A stretch of DNA of 64,000 nucleotides. It comes from Acidobacteriota bacterium (GTDB taxonomy: Bacteria > Acidobacteriota > Blastocatellia > Pyrinomonadales > Pyrinomonadaceae). The position numbers were made by a program, and so were the translations under genes. This document shows, in pieces, positions 9,151 through 17,724 of the stretch (position 1 is its first letter; each line of letters begins with the position of its first letter). Location of the stretch: positions 314,820-378,819 of the forward strand of contig QHXR01000006.1 in the NCBI GenBank assembly GCA_003223025.1, in the 5' to 3' direction. The notes beneath the pieces are model-generated. The model saw only the letters and a program-made list of their open reading frames with translations. It searched no databases and was not told the DNA's origin.

Positions 9151-10728
9151 ATGGAGATCACAGGTAAATCGATAGTTGGGTTCAGCCGCGGAGCAAGAAC
9201 CGATGAGACATTCCGGGCCTTCAACCCAACTACGGGCGAAGCAGTCGAGCCGGACTTTCATTCAGCGACTGATGACGAACTTAATCGCGCTGCGTCGTTG
9301 GCAGACTCGGCGAGAATTTCTTACGGCAAGCTCCCGGGGAAAACGCGAGCGACGTTTCTGCGGACGATCGCGGATAACATCGAAGCGCTCGGTGACACTC
9401 TGATCCAACGAGCCTCGCTCGAAACGGCATTACCCGATAAAAGATTTATCGGCGAACGAGCTCGGACGTGCGGCCAGCTCAGGATGTTTGCGGATCTTCT
9501 CGATGAAGGATCGTGGGTCGACGCACGCGTCGATCATGCGATTCCGGATCGGCAGCCGATCCCTAAACCCGATGTCCGGTCGATGCTGAGACCGCTCGGC
9601 CCGGTCGCGGTTTTTTGTGCGAGCAATTTCCCGCTCGCATATTCGGTCGCCGGCGGCGACACTGCATCCGCGCTTGCAGCGGGTTGTCCAGTGATCGTAA
9701 TCGCACACACGGCGCATCCAGGAACGGCGGAGCTTGTCGGTTCGGCTTTGATGGACGCAGCAAAATCTACGGGCATGCCCGAAGGTGTTTTCAGTTTACT
9801 CTTCTCTAGCGGATACGAGATCGGACAAGCGTTGGTGAAACACACGTCGATCAAGGCGGTTGGATTCACGGGATCCCGCCGTGGCGGTCGTGCGCTGATG
9901 GACATCGCGGCAGCTCGGCCCGAACCGATCCCGGTCTACACGGAGATGAGCTCAGTGAATCCGACATTCTTTCTCCCGGGAGCGATCGAGCAGCGCGGCG
10001 AAAGTTTAGTGACCGGCCTGCACGCGTCGGTCACGGGCGGAGCCGGACAGTTCTGCACAAAACCCGGCTTAGTCTTCTTGCCGGAATCGGAAGCTTCGCT
10101 CGCATTCATTTCAAATTTCAAATCTGAAATTTCAAATTCGCCGACGTCGCCGCTTCTTACCGATGGTATTCGGAAGAGCTATGACGATGCGAGTGGAAAA
10201 CGTGCGACCGAAGTCACGGATCATTTTGAAAAAGAAAATTCTGATCTTCCCGGGTTCTCGGTCAATCCATCGGTTTTCGAAACAACGACCATCGACTTTC
10301 TGAATATGCCGGATCTCAACGAAGAGATATTCGGACCGACGACGCTGCTGATCAAATCGCAGTCGAAGGAAGACTTGATCGAGATCGCGCGATCGCTCGA
10401 AGGACAACTCACGGCTTCGGTGCACGGGACTGAAGCAGATCTGCGCGAATATGCGGATTTGATTGCAATCCTGGAAACGAAAGTTGGGCGACTTATCTTC
10501 AACGGCTTCTCGACCGGCGTCGAAGTCTGCCCGTCGATGGTCCACGGCGGTCCTTATCCAGCGACTTCGGATTCGCGCTCGACCGCCGTCGGGTCGCGTG
10601 CGATCACACGCTTCGCGCGGTTGGTTTGTTTTCAGAATTTTCCGGACTCAGCGCTGCCTGATGAATTAAAGGAGAGCAATCCGCTCAATGTATGGCGTGT
10701 CGTTGATGGTGAATTCAAGAAGGGTTAA
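9151..10728 (+). CDS. 2-oxoglutarate semialdehyde (2,5-dioxovalerate) dehydrogenase
   Basis: NAD(P)-dependent aldehyde dehydrogenase (525 aa) that makes 2-oxoglutarate, the last step of hydroxyproline use. The catalytic Cys is C302 in GAGQFCTKPG, the general-base Glu is E265, and the cofactor loop is FTGSRRGG. The FCTKPG context and the long C-terminus (VHGGPYPATSD) are characteristic of KGSADH-type enzymes. Residues 320-330 are encoded by a heptamer array (10108-10139) that leaves the frame intact. It follows the deaminase by 82 bp with no promoter that I can identify, and probably belongs to the operon. Confidence 0.9.
   Translation: MEITGKSIVGFSRGARTDETFRAFNPTTGEAVEPDFHSATDDELNRAASLADSARISYGKLPGKTRATFLRTIADNIEALGDTLIQRASLETALPDKRFIGERARTCGQLRMFADLLDEGSWVDARVDHAIPDRQPIPKPDVRSMLRPLGPVAVFCASNFPLAYSVAGGDTASALAAGCPVIVIAHTAHPGTAELVGSALMDAAKSTGMPEGVFSLLFSSGYEIGQALVKHTSIKAVGFTGSRRGGRALMDIAAARPEPIPVYTEMSSVNPTFFLPGAIEQRGESLVTGLHASVTGGAGQFCTKPGLVFLPESEASLAFISNFKSEISNSPTSPLLTDGIRKSYDDASGKRATEVTDHFEKENSDLPGFSVNPSVFETTTIDFLNMPDLNEEIFGPTTLLIKSQSKEDLIEIARSLEGQLTASVHGTEADLREYADLIAILETKVGRLIFNGFSTGVEVCPSMVHGGPYPATSDSRSTAVGSRAITRFARLVCFQNFPDSALPDELKESNPLNVWRVVDGEFKKG
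10108..10139 (+). repeat. Intragenic heptamer array (ATTTCAA units)
   Basis: Inside the semialdehyde dehydrogenase gene, four units in a row (ATTTCAA, ATTTCAA, ATCTGAA, ATTTCAA) plus ATTC encode the low-complexity stretch around ISNFKSEISNS. The AT-rich composition contrasts with the surrounding coding sequence. The reading frame is kept. Similar units occur in prmA. Confidence 0.7.
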
Positions 10729-10769
10729 GCCTCGATAACTGAGGAAACAAAGTCGATTCGCACGCTGCT

Positions 10770-10905
10770 CAACGGACTGGAACGCAGGCGTCCCCGCCTG
10801 CAACGCCGTGGCTTCCGCGGCGTCAGAGCTTCGGTTGTCGAATCACAATCGCTTTTTCGTGCTTCGCACTCATGCAGGCGGGGACGCCTGCGCTCCAGTC
10901 CGTTG
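10770..10905. repeat. Long inverted repeat between convergent genes
   Basis: Two 32-nt arms (10770-10801 and 10874-10905) are reverse complements with one mismatch, separated by 72 bp. Each arm itself folds on GCAGGCG-tccc-CGCCTGC. The element fills the gap between the semialdehyde dehydrogenase and the convergent deacetylase gene. It could act as a bidirectional transcript barrier or be a non-autonomous mobile element; no flanking duplication was identified. Confidence 0.8.
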
Positions 10906-10912
10906 GCGACAT

Positions 10913-11854
10913 TTACTCCGACTCAAACCCCGATACCTTCAAAACAAACTCCGGAACTTTCGGCTCGTCTGGCAAGATAAACTCCCGTCCTTTCTCCCGT
11001 GCCCATCGATGAAGCCATGAGATGCCGGCCGGGCCGATGTATGTGTCGGGCAAGCGATACGCATCGTCCTTCAAGGCTTCGTCGAGTGTGACGAATCTGT
11101 ATCCGCGTCGTTTGAACATCGCGATCAGATCATCGAGATAATCCGAGTTGATAAAGTTCGCGTGGATCAGCAGCGTCTGCGACATCTCGCGGCCGAACAG
11201 TTTCATCGATTGCCGTTCCCAGTAATCGAGCTTCGACTCCATGTACGGAATGTACGCATCCCCGATCTTCTTCATCAGAGCTTTGTCTTTTTTATCGAAC
11301 GCGTTGTCATAGGCTCGGGAGAAAATGTAGTCCGCGTTATCGAATGTTATCGGAGCGATCGTGTAGCCGTGATCAGCCAGAAACTGCGCGAATTGCGCTT
11401 TGATTTCGAGACTTCGTCCGGTTTGCAGAAACGGATGGCGGAAGTATCTGATCTTCATCTCGCGTTTGCCGAGCAGCTCGCGTGTTATCGACTCGCCCTT
11501 CAAAACATCGGACTGATATTCGCCGATCGGAATCGTATTCAAGCTTCGATGCGAGTAAGTGTGATTGCCGAGCTCGAGTCCCGCATTCAACCACATCTTT
11601 AGAAGGTCGATCTGATTCTGATCGCGCTTGTCGCCGTCGTAGAGTTTGTTCTCATTCACGAATCCGATGACGGGAATCTTTGCTTTCCTGATGTGAGCGA
11701 GCAGGTTCTTTGTGATCTTTCGACGGTTCGCGATATTGCGTCGGGTGGAAACGACGGGCAGATCGTCGATCGTGACGGCGACAGATCGTGACGGTGTCTG
11801 GGCCGAAACGCAGGCCGCGAAAAATAAAACGATCAGAGCATATCTCGTGGACAT
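10913..11854 (-). CDS. Secreted polysaccharide deacetylase family protein
   Basis: NodB-fold (carbohydrate esterase 4) protein, 313 aa with an N-terminal signal peptide ending near VSAQ. Motif 1 is TIDDLP (D30/D31) and motif 2 is GNHTYSH, giving the Asp-His-His metal site. Motif 3 is represented by RHPFL. Likely removes acetyl or similar groups from a cell-envelope or external glycan in the periplasm. The region of about residues 170-230 is longer than in compact CE4 domains. It is separated from the hydroxyproline operon by an inverted repeat and has no carbohydrate genes beside it. Confidence 0.85.
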   Translation of the reverse strand: MSTRYALIVLFFAACVSAQTPSRSVAVTIDDLPVVSTRRNIANRRKITKNLLAHIRKAKIPVIGFVNENKLYDGDKRDQNQIDLLKMWLNAGLELGNHTYSHRSLNTIPIGEYQSDVLKGESITRELLGKREMKIRYFRHPFLQTGRSLEIKAQFAQFLADHGYTIAPITFDNADYIFSRAYDNAFDKKDKALMKKIGDAYIPYMESKLDYWERQSMKLFGREMSQTLLIHANFINSDYLDDLIAMFKRRGYRFVTLDEALKDDAYRLPDTYIGPAGISWLHRWAREKGREFILPDEPKVPEFVLKVSGFESE

Positions 11855-11871
11855 TTCGGTAGATTGTCTTC

Positions 11872-12183
11872 GTCGCCGAGGGCGACCAACATTAAGCCTA
11901 GGGATTCTGGAGCACCGAAGGTGCGTCGCAATTTAGCCAGGGGCGAAGGCTTGGCGGAGCCCCTGGTATCAAGCGTCGAGATTCGACTAGCCGCAATGCG
12001 GCGAGGTACAACGAGTATTACTACGCCGCGTTGCGGCTCGCGCTCTTGTCCGGCTGTGTTCCAGGGGCTTCGCAAAGCCTTCGCCCCTGGCTAAATTGCT
12101 GTCGCACCTTCGGTGCTCGGATAGCTGTAAACGATGTCATGGCACTTGAGGCCCAGACTTTAATGTTGGTCGCCTTTGGCGAC
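11872..12183. repeat. MITE-like nested inverted repeat (about 310 bp)
   Basis: This fills the 354-bp gap between the deacetylase and VOC genes. The outer ends are related (GTCGCC...CAACATTAA near 11872-11899 and its complement at 12157-12183). Inside them GCACCGAAGGTGC (11912) pairs with GCACCTTCGGTGC (12104), and a 24-nt perfect pair CAATTTAGCCAGG... (11929-11952) matches 12075-12098. The centre holds further GC-rich dyads. Parts recur at 46609-46815 and 47392-47570. No ORF within it looks real. Confidence 0.85.
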
Positions 12184-12208
12184 TCACGACGATTGCTCGT
12201 CGACGCGA

Positions 12209-12625
12209 TTATTTCGCGAAAACCTGCGAGAAATCGTTGAAGCCTTTGAACTCGAGAGCGTTGCCGCTCGGGTCGAGGAAGAACATCGTCGCCTGTTCGC
12301 CCACCTCGCCTTCGAAACGGATCTTTGGCTCGATGACGAACTCGACGCCTTTGGTCGTCAGTTTTTCGGACAGTTCTTTCCATTCGTTCATCGGAAGCAC
12401 GATCCCGAAATGCGGAACGGGAACATTGTCTTTGTCGACGTGATTCGTCGATTTTGCGCCGGCGATATTCGGTGCAAGATGCGTCACGATCTGATGACCG
12501 TACAAATTGAAGTCGATCCACTCATCCGAACTGCGTCCCTCTTCGCATTCGAGGACGCCGCCGTAGAATTCGCGTGCGGCGTCGAGGTCGTGAACGGGAA
12601 AAGCGAGATGGAAAAGATTTTGCAT
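12209..12625 (-). CDS. VOC family (glyoxalase/dioxygenase-fold) protein
   Basis: Single vicinal-oxygen-chelate domain, 138 aa. The N-terminal [15 protein letters not shown] and C-terminal [15 protein letters not shown] are the typical halves. Probable metal ligands are the early His (H6) and the late Glu in ALEFK. It resembles small uncharacterised glyoxalase-like proteins. ATG 12625 is used; a GTG six codons upstream is possible, and neither has a clear ribosome-binding site. The DinB-family gene lies just upstream on the same strand. Substrate unknown. Confidence 0.82.
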   Translation of the reverse strand: MQNLFHLAFPVHDLDAAREFYGGVLECEEGRSSDEWIDFNLYGHQIVTHLAPNIAGAKSTNHVDKDNVPVPHFGIVLPMNEWKELSEKLTTKGVEFVIEPKIRFEGEVGEQATMFFLDPSGNALEFKGFNDFSQVFAK

Positions 12626-12692
12626 AGAGGCTATTCGAGACACCGCGATAAATCGCGAGGTGAACTACGCGATGAATCGCGCACTCTGAACT

Positions 12693-13193
12693 CTAAACTG
12701 ACTTTGCGATCTGTCTAATTGCGCCGAGATGATATGCGGTATGGGCGACCATTCCAATCGCCATACCGGTTCGATCCTCCGTCCACTCGTCGACCGACGC
12801 AAGACATCGCAATAAATTCTCGTACGACTTCCGGACCGTCTGACGCAATGCGTCCCACTCCGCGTCATTGACGGTTTCGATCAGCCAACTGTCTTCCCAG
12901 TTAACGCGTTCGGTCCGGCCGTTTATGAATTCGCAAAGCCGGTCGAGATAGAACTTCGCATGCTCGGTCTGGGCGGCGATCGTCGTTCCGGTGAACTCGC
13001 GCGACGCGTTATCGGCGCTCAGGCCGTCGAGCGTATTGAAAATCCCGATACCACGATCGAGATATGCGCTCGGCTGGCCTTCGGGTGATCCTTCGAAAGT
13101 CTCTCGAAGAAGATATGCGATCGATGCCGTGAACTGCTGATTTGAGATCGCCCCTTTGTCGTGTGCTACTTTAGATGTTGTGTCGGATGCCAT
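12693..13193 (-). CDS. DinB-like / DUF family four-helix protein
   Basis: A 166-residue, mostly helical protein with regularly spaced histidines (TEHAKFYLDRL, MVAHTAYHLGAIRQ) like the metal site of DinB/YfiT-type proteins. The terminal HTAYHLGAIRQ is the best family hint. Function is unknown; many relatives are thiol transferases or uncharacterised. The start at 13193 lies inside the divergent methyltransferase reading frame, so the two genes share their 5' ends. The stop codon (12693-12695) falls in a short run of ACTCTGA-like 7-mers. Confidence 0.72.
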   Translation of the reverse strand: MASDTTSKVAHDKGAISNQQFTASIAYLLRETFEGSPEGQPSAYLDRGIGIFNTLDGLSADNASREFTGTTIAAQTEHAKFYLDRLCEFINGRTERVNWEDSWLIETVNDAEWDALRQTVRKSYENLLRCLASVDEWTEDRTGMAIGMVAHTAYHLGAIRQIAKSV

Positions 13194-14343
13194 CGGAAAC
13201 TTCCTTGACGAGCTGGGCAAGAGCCTCTCGTCCAATACCTTTGTAAAGCTTACGCTTAGCAATTATAAGGGTGCGGAACAGCATCTGCAAAAAGTCGCGG
13301 CCAGGATGATCGAGACCAAACGCGGATCCCGTGTCGCCTTCCAGCTGCATTACGAGACCCGACAGATCGTGAAGAATTACAACTTGCAGGACGCAATTCC
13401 TGCGGCTGGCAAACTGCTTGGCTCTGGGTTTCGCAACGCCCATCTGTTTACGACGGCGAACGATTTCCAATTGACGATCGGCAAAAAGAATTCGCGAATG
13501 ATCTCGGTCAAGCCGACATTTGCAGAGAAGCCGTCGGCTGCGCATGATCGTGAGAAAAACTCGATCGTCTCGCCCAGCGCTGCATACTTGAAAGCACTCG
13601 GGATCGCGAACGATAGCGGAGAGATCAAGCAAACCCAGCGCGACAAATGGCGGCAGATAAACAGGTACGTCGAGATACTTCGCGACTTGTACGAGAATTC
13701 ATCTGTAAAAGGCAAATCGGAGCTAAAGATCGTCGACATGGGGTCCGGCAAGGGTTATCTGACATTTGCTGCTTACGACTATTTCGCCAACGATCGAAAG
13801 CTTACGGTTGAGATGACCGGCGTCGAGATGCGGCAAGAGCTTGTCGATCTGTGCAATCAGATCGCTGCTTCGTGCGGCTTCGATGGATTGCGGTTTGTCA
13901 AAAATACTATCGCCGATCATGAAGTCGGTGATGTCGACATCCTCATCGCACTTCACGCGTGCGACACCGCTACAGACGATGCGTTATTTAAGGGAATCTC
14001 CTCAAACGCCTCGATAATCGTCGCCGCTCCGTGCTGTCATAAGGAGATCCGACAGCAGATAAAACCGCCCGAAGTCCTGAAAGACATCCTCAAACATGGC
14101 TCGATGCTCGAACGCGAGGCCGAGACGATCACGGACGGGCTCCGATCAATGCTCCTCGAGCGAAGCGGCTATTCGACGAAGATCTTTGAATTTGTCGCGA
14201 CCGAACACACTCCGAAAAACAACATGATCGTAGCGATTCGAAAGCCGGATGCGGGTCTCGAGAACGATTTTCAGGCCCGGATAGACGCAATAAAGGACAT
14301 GTATGGAATCGGCCGGCAACGACTGGAAAACCTTCTTGCTTGA
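13180..14343 (+). CDS. SAM-dependent methyltransferase (Methyltransf_32 type)
   Basis: A large protein (about 387 aa) with an N-terminal region of unknown role (FVKLTLSNYKGAEQHL) and a C-terminal Rossmann methyltransferase domain. Motif I is VDMGSGKGYLTFAA, and HACDTATDDA and APCCHKEIR follow, characteristic of this family. The likely start is GTG 13180; a TTG at 13156 is also open. No strong ribosome-binding site helps decide. The 5' end overlaps the divergent DinB-like gene by 14 nt. The target molecule is not known. Confidence 0.8.
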   Translation: MSDAIGNFLDELGKSLSSNTFVKLTLSNYKGAEQHLQKVAARMIETKRGSRVAFQLHYETRQIVKNYNLQDAIPAAGKLLGSGFRNAHLFTTANDFQLTIGKKNSRMISVKPTFAEKPSAAHDREKNSIVSPSAAYLKALGIANDSGEIKQTQRDKWRQINRYVEILRDLYENSSVKGKSELKIVDMGSGKGYLTFAAYDYFANDRKLTVEMTGVEMRQELVDLCNQIAASCGFDGLRFVKNTIADHEVGDVDILIALHACDTATDDALFKGISSNASIIVAAPCCHKEIRQQIKPPEVLKDILKHGSMLEREAETITDGLRSMLLERSGYSTKIFEFVATEHTPKNNMIVAIRKPDAGLENDFQARIDAIKDMYGIGRQRLENLLA

Positions 14344-14409
14344 CCAATCATCCAAGTGGGGCTTATTATTTTGGTTTGTCTTTATAGGCGAAATTGGAAG
14401 TGTAGAGCT

Positions 14410-14631
14410 ATGAAACAGGAAATTCATCCGAACTATAACGAAATCAACGTCACGTGTGCTTGCGGGCATTCGTTCAAGACTCGCTCGACGATGGGCGAGG
14501 AACTTCATATAGAAATCTGTTCCGAGTGCCACCCGTTCTTTACCGGCAAGCAAAAGCTGGTCGATACTGCGGGACGCGTTGATCGCTTCAACAAGCGTTA
14601 TGCACGTGGCGCAGCACCGGCTGCGAAATAG
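14410..14631 (+). CDS. rpmE: 50S ribosomal protein L31 (zinc form)
   Basis: A 73-residue ribosomal protein. It carries the zinc site of the C+ form: C16 and C18 (CAC) and C37 and C40 (CSEC), followed by the conserved [20 protein letters not shown]. The ATG at 14410 gives the standard N-terminus MKQEIHPNY; an upstream in-frame ATG would add an unrelated extension. A zinc-free paralogue induced under zinc limitation is not present here. The 128 bp after the gene show no clear terminator. Confidence 0.95.
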   Translation: MKQEIHPNYNEINVTCACGHSFKTRSTMGEELHIEICSECHPFFTGKQKLVDTAGRVDRFNKRYARGAAPAAK

Positions 14632-14759
14632 TGGCCATTTCTTACAGACATTAGCTTAGAAAAATTTGACGCCGACGCTTTTAGCGCCGTTCGATGGAGG
14701 TGTACCAGATACGCCCGCGAAAGGTGAAAAAGAGTCGGCGTTAGTTCTTTGAGGAATAA

Positions 14760-15311
14760 GTGAACTGGGACTGGCTTATCAATATTTCGTGGGTGGAGAT
14801 GTTCTGGCCCAAGGAATCTGTCGGCGAGATCATCATTCGAGGTACGATCATGTATCTCGGGATGTATGTCCTGCTTCGCGTTTTCCGGCGACAGTCGGGC
14901 TCAGTCGGGATCGCGGATCTTTTGGTGATCGTCGTTATCGCCGATGCTGCCCAGAATGGGATGGCCGGCGATTCGAAGTCGATCACGGAAGCGTTGATCC
15001 TTATCACGACTATCGTCCTTTGGGACTGGTTCTTCGATTGGCTCGGGTTTCGTTCGGCTTTTTTTGAACGCATCCTACAGCCGCAGCCTCTCCTGATGAT
15101 CCACGACGGAAAGGTGATTAAGAAAAACCTTGATCAGGAGTTTATAAAGGAAGAAGATCTTCTCGCCCAGTTAAGGGAGCAAGGGATCGGCGGAATCGAA
15201 CAGGTCAAGAAGTGTTATCTCGAAAGTAACGGACATTTCAGCGTGATAACTGAATTTTCGCGGACGAAGAAACCGGATGGCAACGACATCCCCGTTAAAA
15301 AACGTCAATAG
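14760..15311 (+). CDS. DUF421 (YetF-like) membrane protein
   Basis: A 183-aa protein with about three N-terminal membrane segments (IIIRGTIMYLGMYVLL, IADLLVIVVIADAAQ, ALILITTIVLWDWFF) followed by a soluble YetF-type domain (ILQPQPLLMIHDGKVIKKNL, LLAQLREQGI). The GTG start is supported by GAGGAA five nt upstream. Function is unknown; relatives are widespread in spore formers and elsewhere. It is directly followed (6 bp) by the DUF1385 gene and probably co-transcribed with it and prfA. Confidence 0.85.
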   Translation: MNWDWLINISWVEMFWPKESVGEIIIRGTIMYLGMYVLLRVFRRQSGSVGIADLLVIVVIADAAQNGMAGDSKSITEALILITTIVLWDWFFDWLGFRSAFFERILQPQPLLMIHDGKVIKKNLDQEFIKEEDLLAQLREQGIGGIEQVKKCYLESNGHFSVITEFSRTKKPDGNDIPVKKRQ

Positions 15312-15317
15312 GTCGGC

Positions 15318-16484
15318 ATGAAAATCAATAAAGCTCAAAAACTTAAGTTCATTCACACTGTCTTCGCGGTGGAGCGCGATCTTATCGTCGGCGGTCAGGC
15401 GGTGATGGAAGGCGTAATGATGAGAACTCCGTCGGCCTACGCGATCGCGTGTCGCAAGTCGGACGGCTCGATCGTCACCACGGCTGAGTCGCTTCCGAAA
15501 TGGAGCGATACTTACAAATGGCTTGCCTGGCCGGTTCTCCGCGGCGGAGCGACGCTGATTCAATCGATGGCGTTGGGCATTAAGGCTTTGAACTTCTCGG
15601 CTCAGGTCTACGAAGAAGATCTAAAAGCCAAAGAAGAATTGGTAAAGGAAAAAGCCCTCGAGTTGGAGCCGGCTCTGGTCGAAGGCACCACGGATGAGAA
15701 CTTCACAAAGGCTCCGGTCAAGGTCATCATGCCGGAAAAACCGGAGGCGAAGAAAAAGGCAGGACAGTCGCTGAGCGCGGTTGGATCGATAATCTTCGCC
15801 CTCGGATTCAACGTCCTCTTATTCATCGTCGCACCGCTGCTGCTGACGAATCTCGCATTCATTTCATTAGGTTGGGCTGACGGCCCGACCCTTATCGCCG
15901 ATGCGAGTTGGCTCCAGTCGATCAAAGCGTACGTTTGGGAGATCAAGCCGCACTCTTGGATCGCGTTCAACCTGATCGACGGTCTCGTAAGGATGTTCTT
16001 CTTTGTCGTGATGATCTTCACGATGTCTTATCTAAAAGACATTCGCCGGGTCTTTGAATACCACGGTGCGGAACACAAGACGGTATTCACGTGGGAAAAA
16101 GGACTGGATCTGAACGTCGCCAACGCGACCGGACAGAGACGTCAGCATCCGCGCTGCGGAACTTCGTTCCTGATGGTCGTGATGCTCGTCGCGATCGTTC
16201 TGTTCTCGGTGATCAAATTCGATGCGACGTGGCTAAACCTTCTGGTTAGGATCGCTCTCATGCCGCTGGTTGCGGGACTGTCGTACGAAGTGATCCGCTA
16301 TGCGGCGAAAAAAGAGTCGAGCGCGATCTTTAAGATGATGACGCTACCGGGGCTTTGGCTGCAGAACATCACGACACAGGAACCTGACGGCGAGCAGTTG
16401 GAAGTCGCGATCAGAGCGTTGGATGAGTCTTTGAAGTTGGAACCGCTGGAAGTAGTCGGTCATCAGTTGCCGGTTGCCAGCTAG
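15318..16484 (+). CDS. DUF1385 (YqhQ-like) membrane protein
   Basis: A 388-residue membrane protein with all DUF1385 hallmarks: [14 protein letters not shown] near the N-terminus, EYHGAEHKT and HPRCGTSF in the middle, and about five hydrophobic segments. The charged stretch at about 105-155 (rich in K, E and P) makes it longer than the usual 300 aa. In many bacteria this gene lies directly upstream of prfA, as here. The molecular role is not established. Gap to DUF421 is 6 bp. Confidence 0.88.
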   Translation: MKINKAQKLKFIHTVFAVERDLIVGGQAVMEGVMMRTPSAYAIACRKSDGSIVTTAESLPKWSDTYKWLAWPVLRGGATLIQSMALGIKALNFSAQVYEEDLKAKEELVKEKALELEPALVEGTTDENFTKAPVKVIMPEKPEAKKKAGQSLSAVGSIIFALGFNVLLFIVAPLLLTNLAFISLGWADGPTLIADASWLQSIKAYVWEIKPHSWIAFNLIDGLVRMFFFVVMIFTMSYLKDIRRVFEYHGAEHKTVFTWEKGLDLNVANATGQRRQHPRCGTSFLMVVMLVAIVLFSVIKFDATWLNLLVRIALMPLVAGLSYEVIRYAAKKESSAIFKMMTLPGLWLQNITTQEPDGEQLEVAIRALDESLKLEPLEVVGHQLPVAS

Positions 16485-16519
16485 CGGTGCCGAACGCGCG
16501 CACTGAGTAAATCACTCTC

Positions 16520-16553
16520 ACTGACCACTGACCACTGACTACTGACAACTGAT
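16520..16553 (+). repeat. Heptamer array abutting the prfA start codon
   Basis: Units ACTGACC, ACTGACC, ACTGACT, ACTGACA and ACTGAT run up to the base before the prfA ATG at 16554. No Shine-Dalgarno sequence is left between the array and the start codon. There is no matching inverted arm close by. Confidence 0.8.
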
Positions 16554-17630
16554 ATGTTTGAGAAACTTGCACAGATAGAAAAAAGCTACGAAGAGCTGAC
16601 CGAACAGATCTCGCAACCCGAGTTCATGTCCGATATGTCGGTGTACGCGAAGCTCATGAAACAGCATCGCTCGCTTGGCGAGGTCGTTGAAAAATACCGC
16701 GAAGTGCGCAGGATGCAGGAAGAGCTTGCCGGCGCAAAAGAGATGGCCGATGCGGCGGACGATGAAGAGATGCGCGAGATGGCACTTGCCGAAGCATCCG
16801 AGCTTGAAGCAAAGCTTCCCGCCGCAGAAGAGGATCTGAAAGTCCTTCTGCTTCCCCGCGATCCGAACGACGAGAAAAACGTAATCCTCGAAATTCGCGC
16901 CGGAACGGGTGGCGATGAAGCGACGCTGTTCGCGGCCGAGATGCTGCGAATGTACGCACGCTACGCGGAACGTCAGGGCTGGAAGATGGAGATCCTGGAC
17001 GTAGCCGACACCGGCGTCGGCGGAATAAAAGAGGCCTTCGCGATGATCGAAGGTGATCGCGTCTTTTCGAAGATGCGTTACGAGTCGGGAGTGCATCGCG
17101 TGCAGCGCGTTCCCCAAACCGAAACGGCGGGTCGAATTCATACGTCTGCGATCACCGTTGCCGTGCTGCCGGAAGCGGAAGAAGTCGACGTCCAGATCAA
17201 CCAGAACGATCTTCGCATCGACACATTCTGCTCATCGGGCCCGGGCGGGCAGTCGGTGAATACGACTTACTCCGCTGTTCGAATTACACATCTTCCCTCC
17301 GGCGTCGTAGTTTCGATGCAGGACGAGAAATCGCAGATCAAGAATCGCGAAAAAGCGATGCGGGTTTTGCGAGCTCGATTGCAGGAGCTCGAAGAGCAGA
17401 AACAGCACGACGCTCAAGCAAGCGAGCGTAAGTCGATGGTCGGAAGCGGAGACAGATCGGAGAAGATCCGAACCTACAATTTCAAAGAAAACCGCGTCAC
17501 TGATCACCGGATCGGGATGACGGTACATCAACTCGACCTGGTGATGGAAGGTCAGCTCGACGAGTTCATTGACGCTCTGCGGACACACTTTCAGACGGAA
17601 AAGCTGAAAGCGGAAGCTGTCGGGGTGTAA
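16554..17630 (+). CDS. prfA: Peptide chain release factor 1
   Basis: Terminates translation at UAA and UAG. Full length (358 aa) with the P-x-T codon-reading tripeptide as PQT (187-189) and the catalytic GGQ at 231-233 in [18 protein letters not shown]. The N-terminal coiled helix and C-terminal [18 protein letters not shown] match the family. Translation must start without a visible ribosome-binding site, because a heptamer array touches the ATG. In many bacteria prmC follows prfA; here a repeat and a phosphoglycerate-mutase-like gene do. Confidence 0.97.
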   Translation: MFEKLAQIEKSYEELTEQISQPEFMSDMSVYAKLMKQHRSLGEVVEKYREVRRMQEELAGAKEMADAADDEEMREMALAEASELEAKLPAAEEDLKVLLLPRDPNDEKNVILEIRAGTGGDEATLFAAEMLRMYARYAERQGWKMEILDVADTGVGGIKEAFAMIEGDRVFSKMRYESGVHRVQRVPQTETAGRIHTSAITVAVLPEAEEVDVQINQNDLRIDTFCSSGPGGQSVNTTYSAVRITHLPSGVVVSMQDEKSQIKNREKAMRVLRARLQELEEQKQHDAQASERKSMVGSGDRSEKIRTYNFKENRVTDHRIGMTVHQLDLVMEGQLDEFIDALRTHFQTEKLKAEAVGV

Positions 17631-17721
17631 GTTTCTGGTTCCACGTTTCTAGTTTCGAGTTCGTATTTTTTCGTCTCGAGCCGTGGCGACGAAAAACTAG
17701 GACTTGAAACTAGAAACTTTT
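17631..17721. repeat. Paired heptamer arrays between prfA and the next start codon
   Basis: The left arm begins at the base after the prfA stop and reads GTTTCTG, GTTCCAC, GTTTCTA, GTTTCGA, GTTCGTA (17631-17665). The right arm reads AAACTAG, GACTTGA, AACTAGA, AACTTTT (17694-17721) and is roughly its complement. It ends 3 nt before the ATG at 17725. Together they can form a hairpin spanning the whole intergenic gap. Confidence 0.8.
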
Positions 17722-17724
17722 TGT

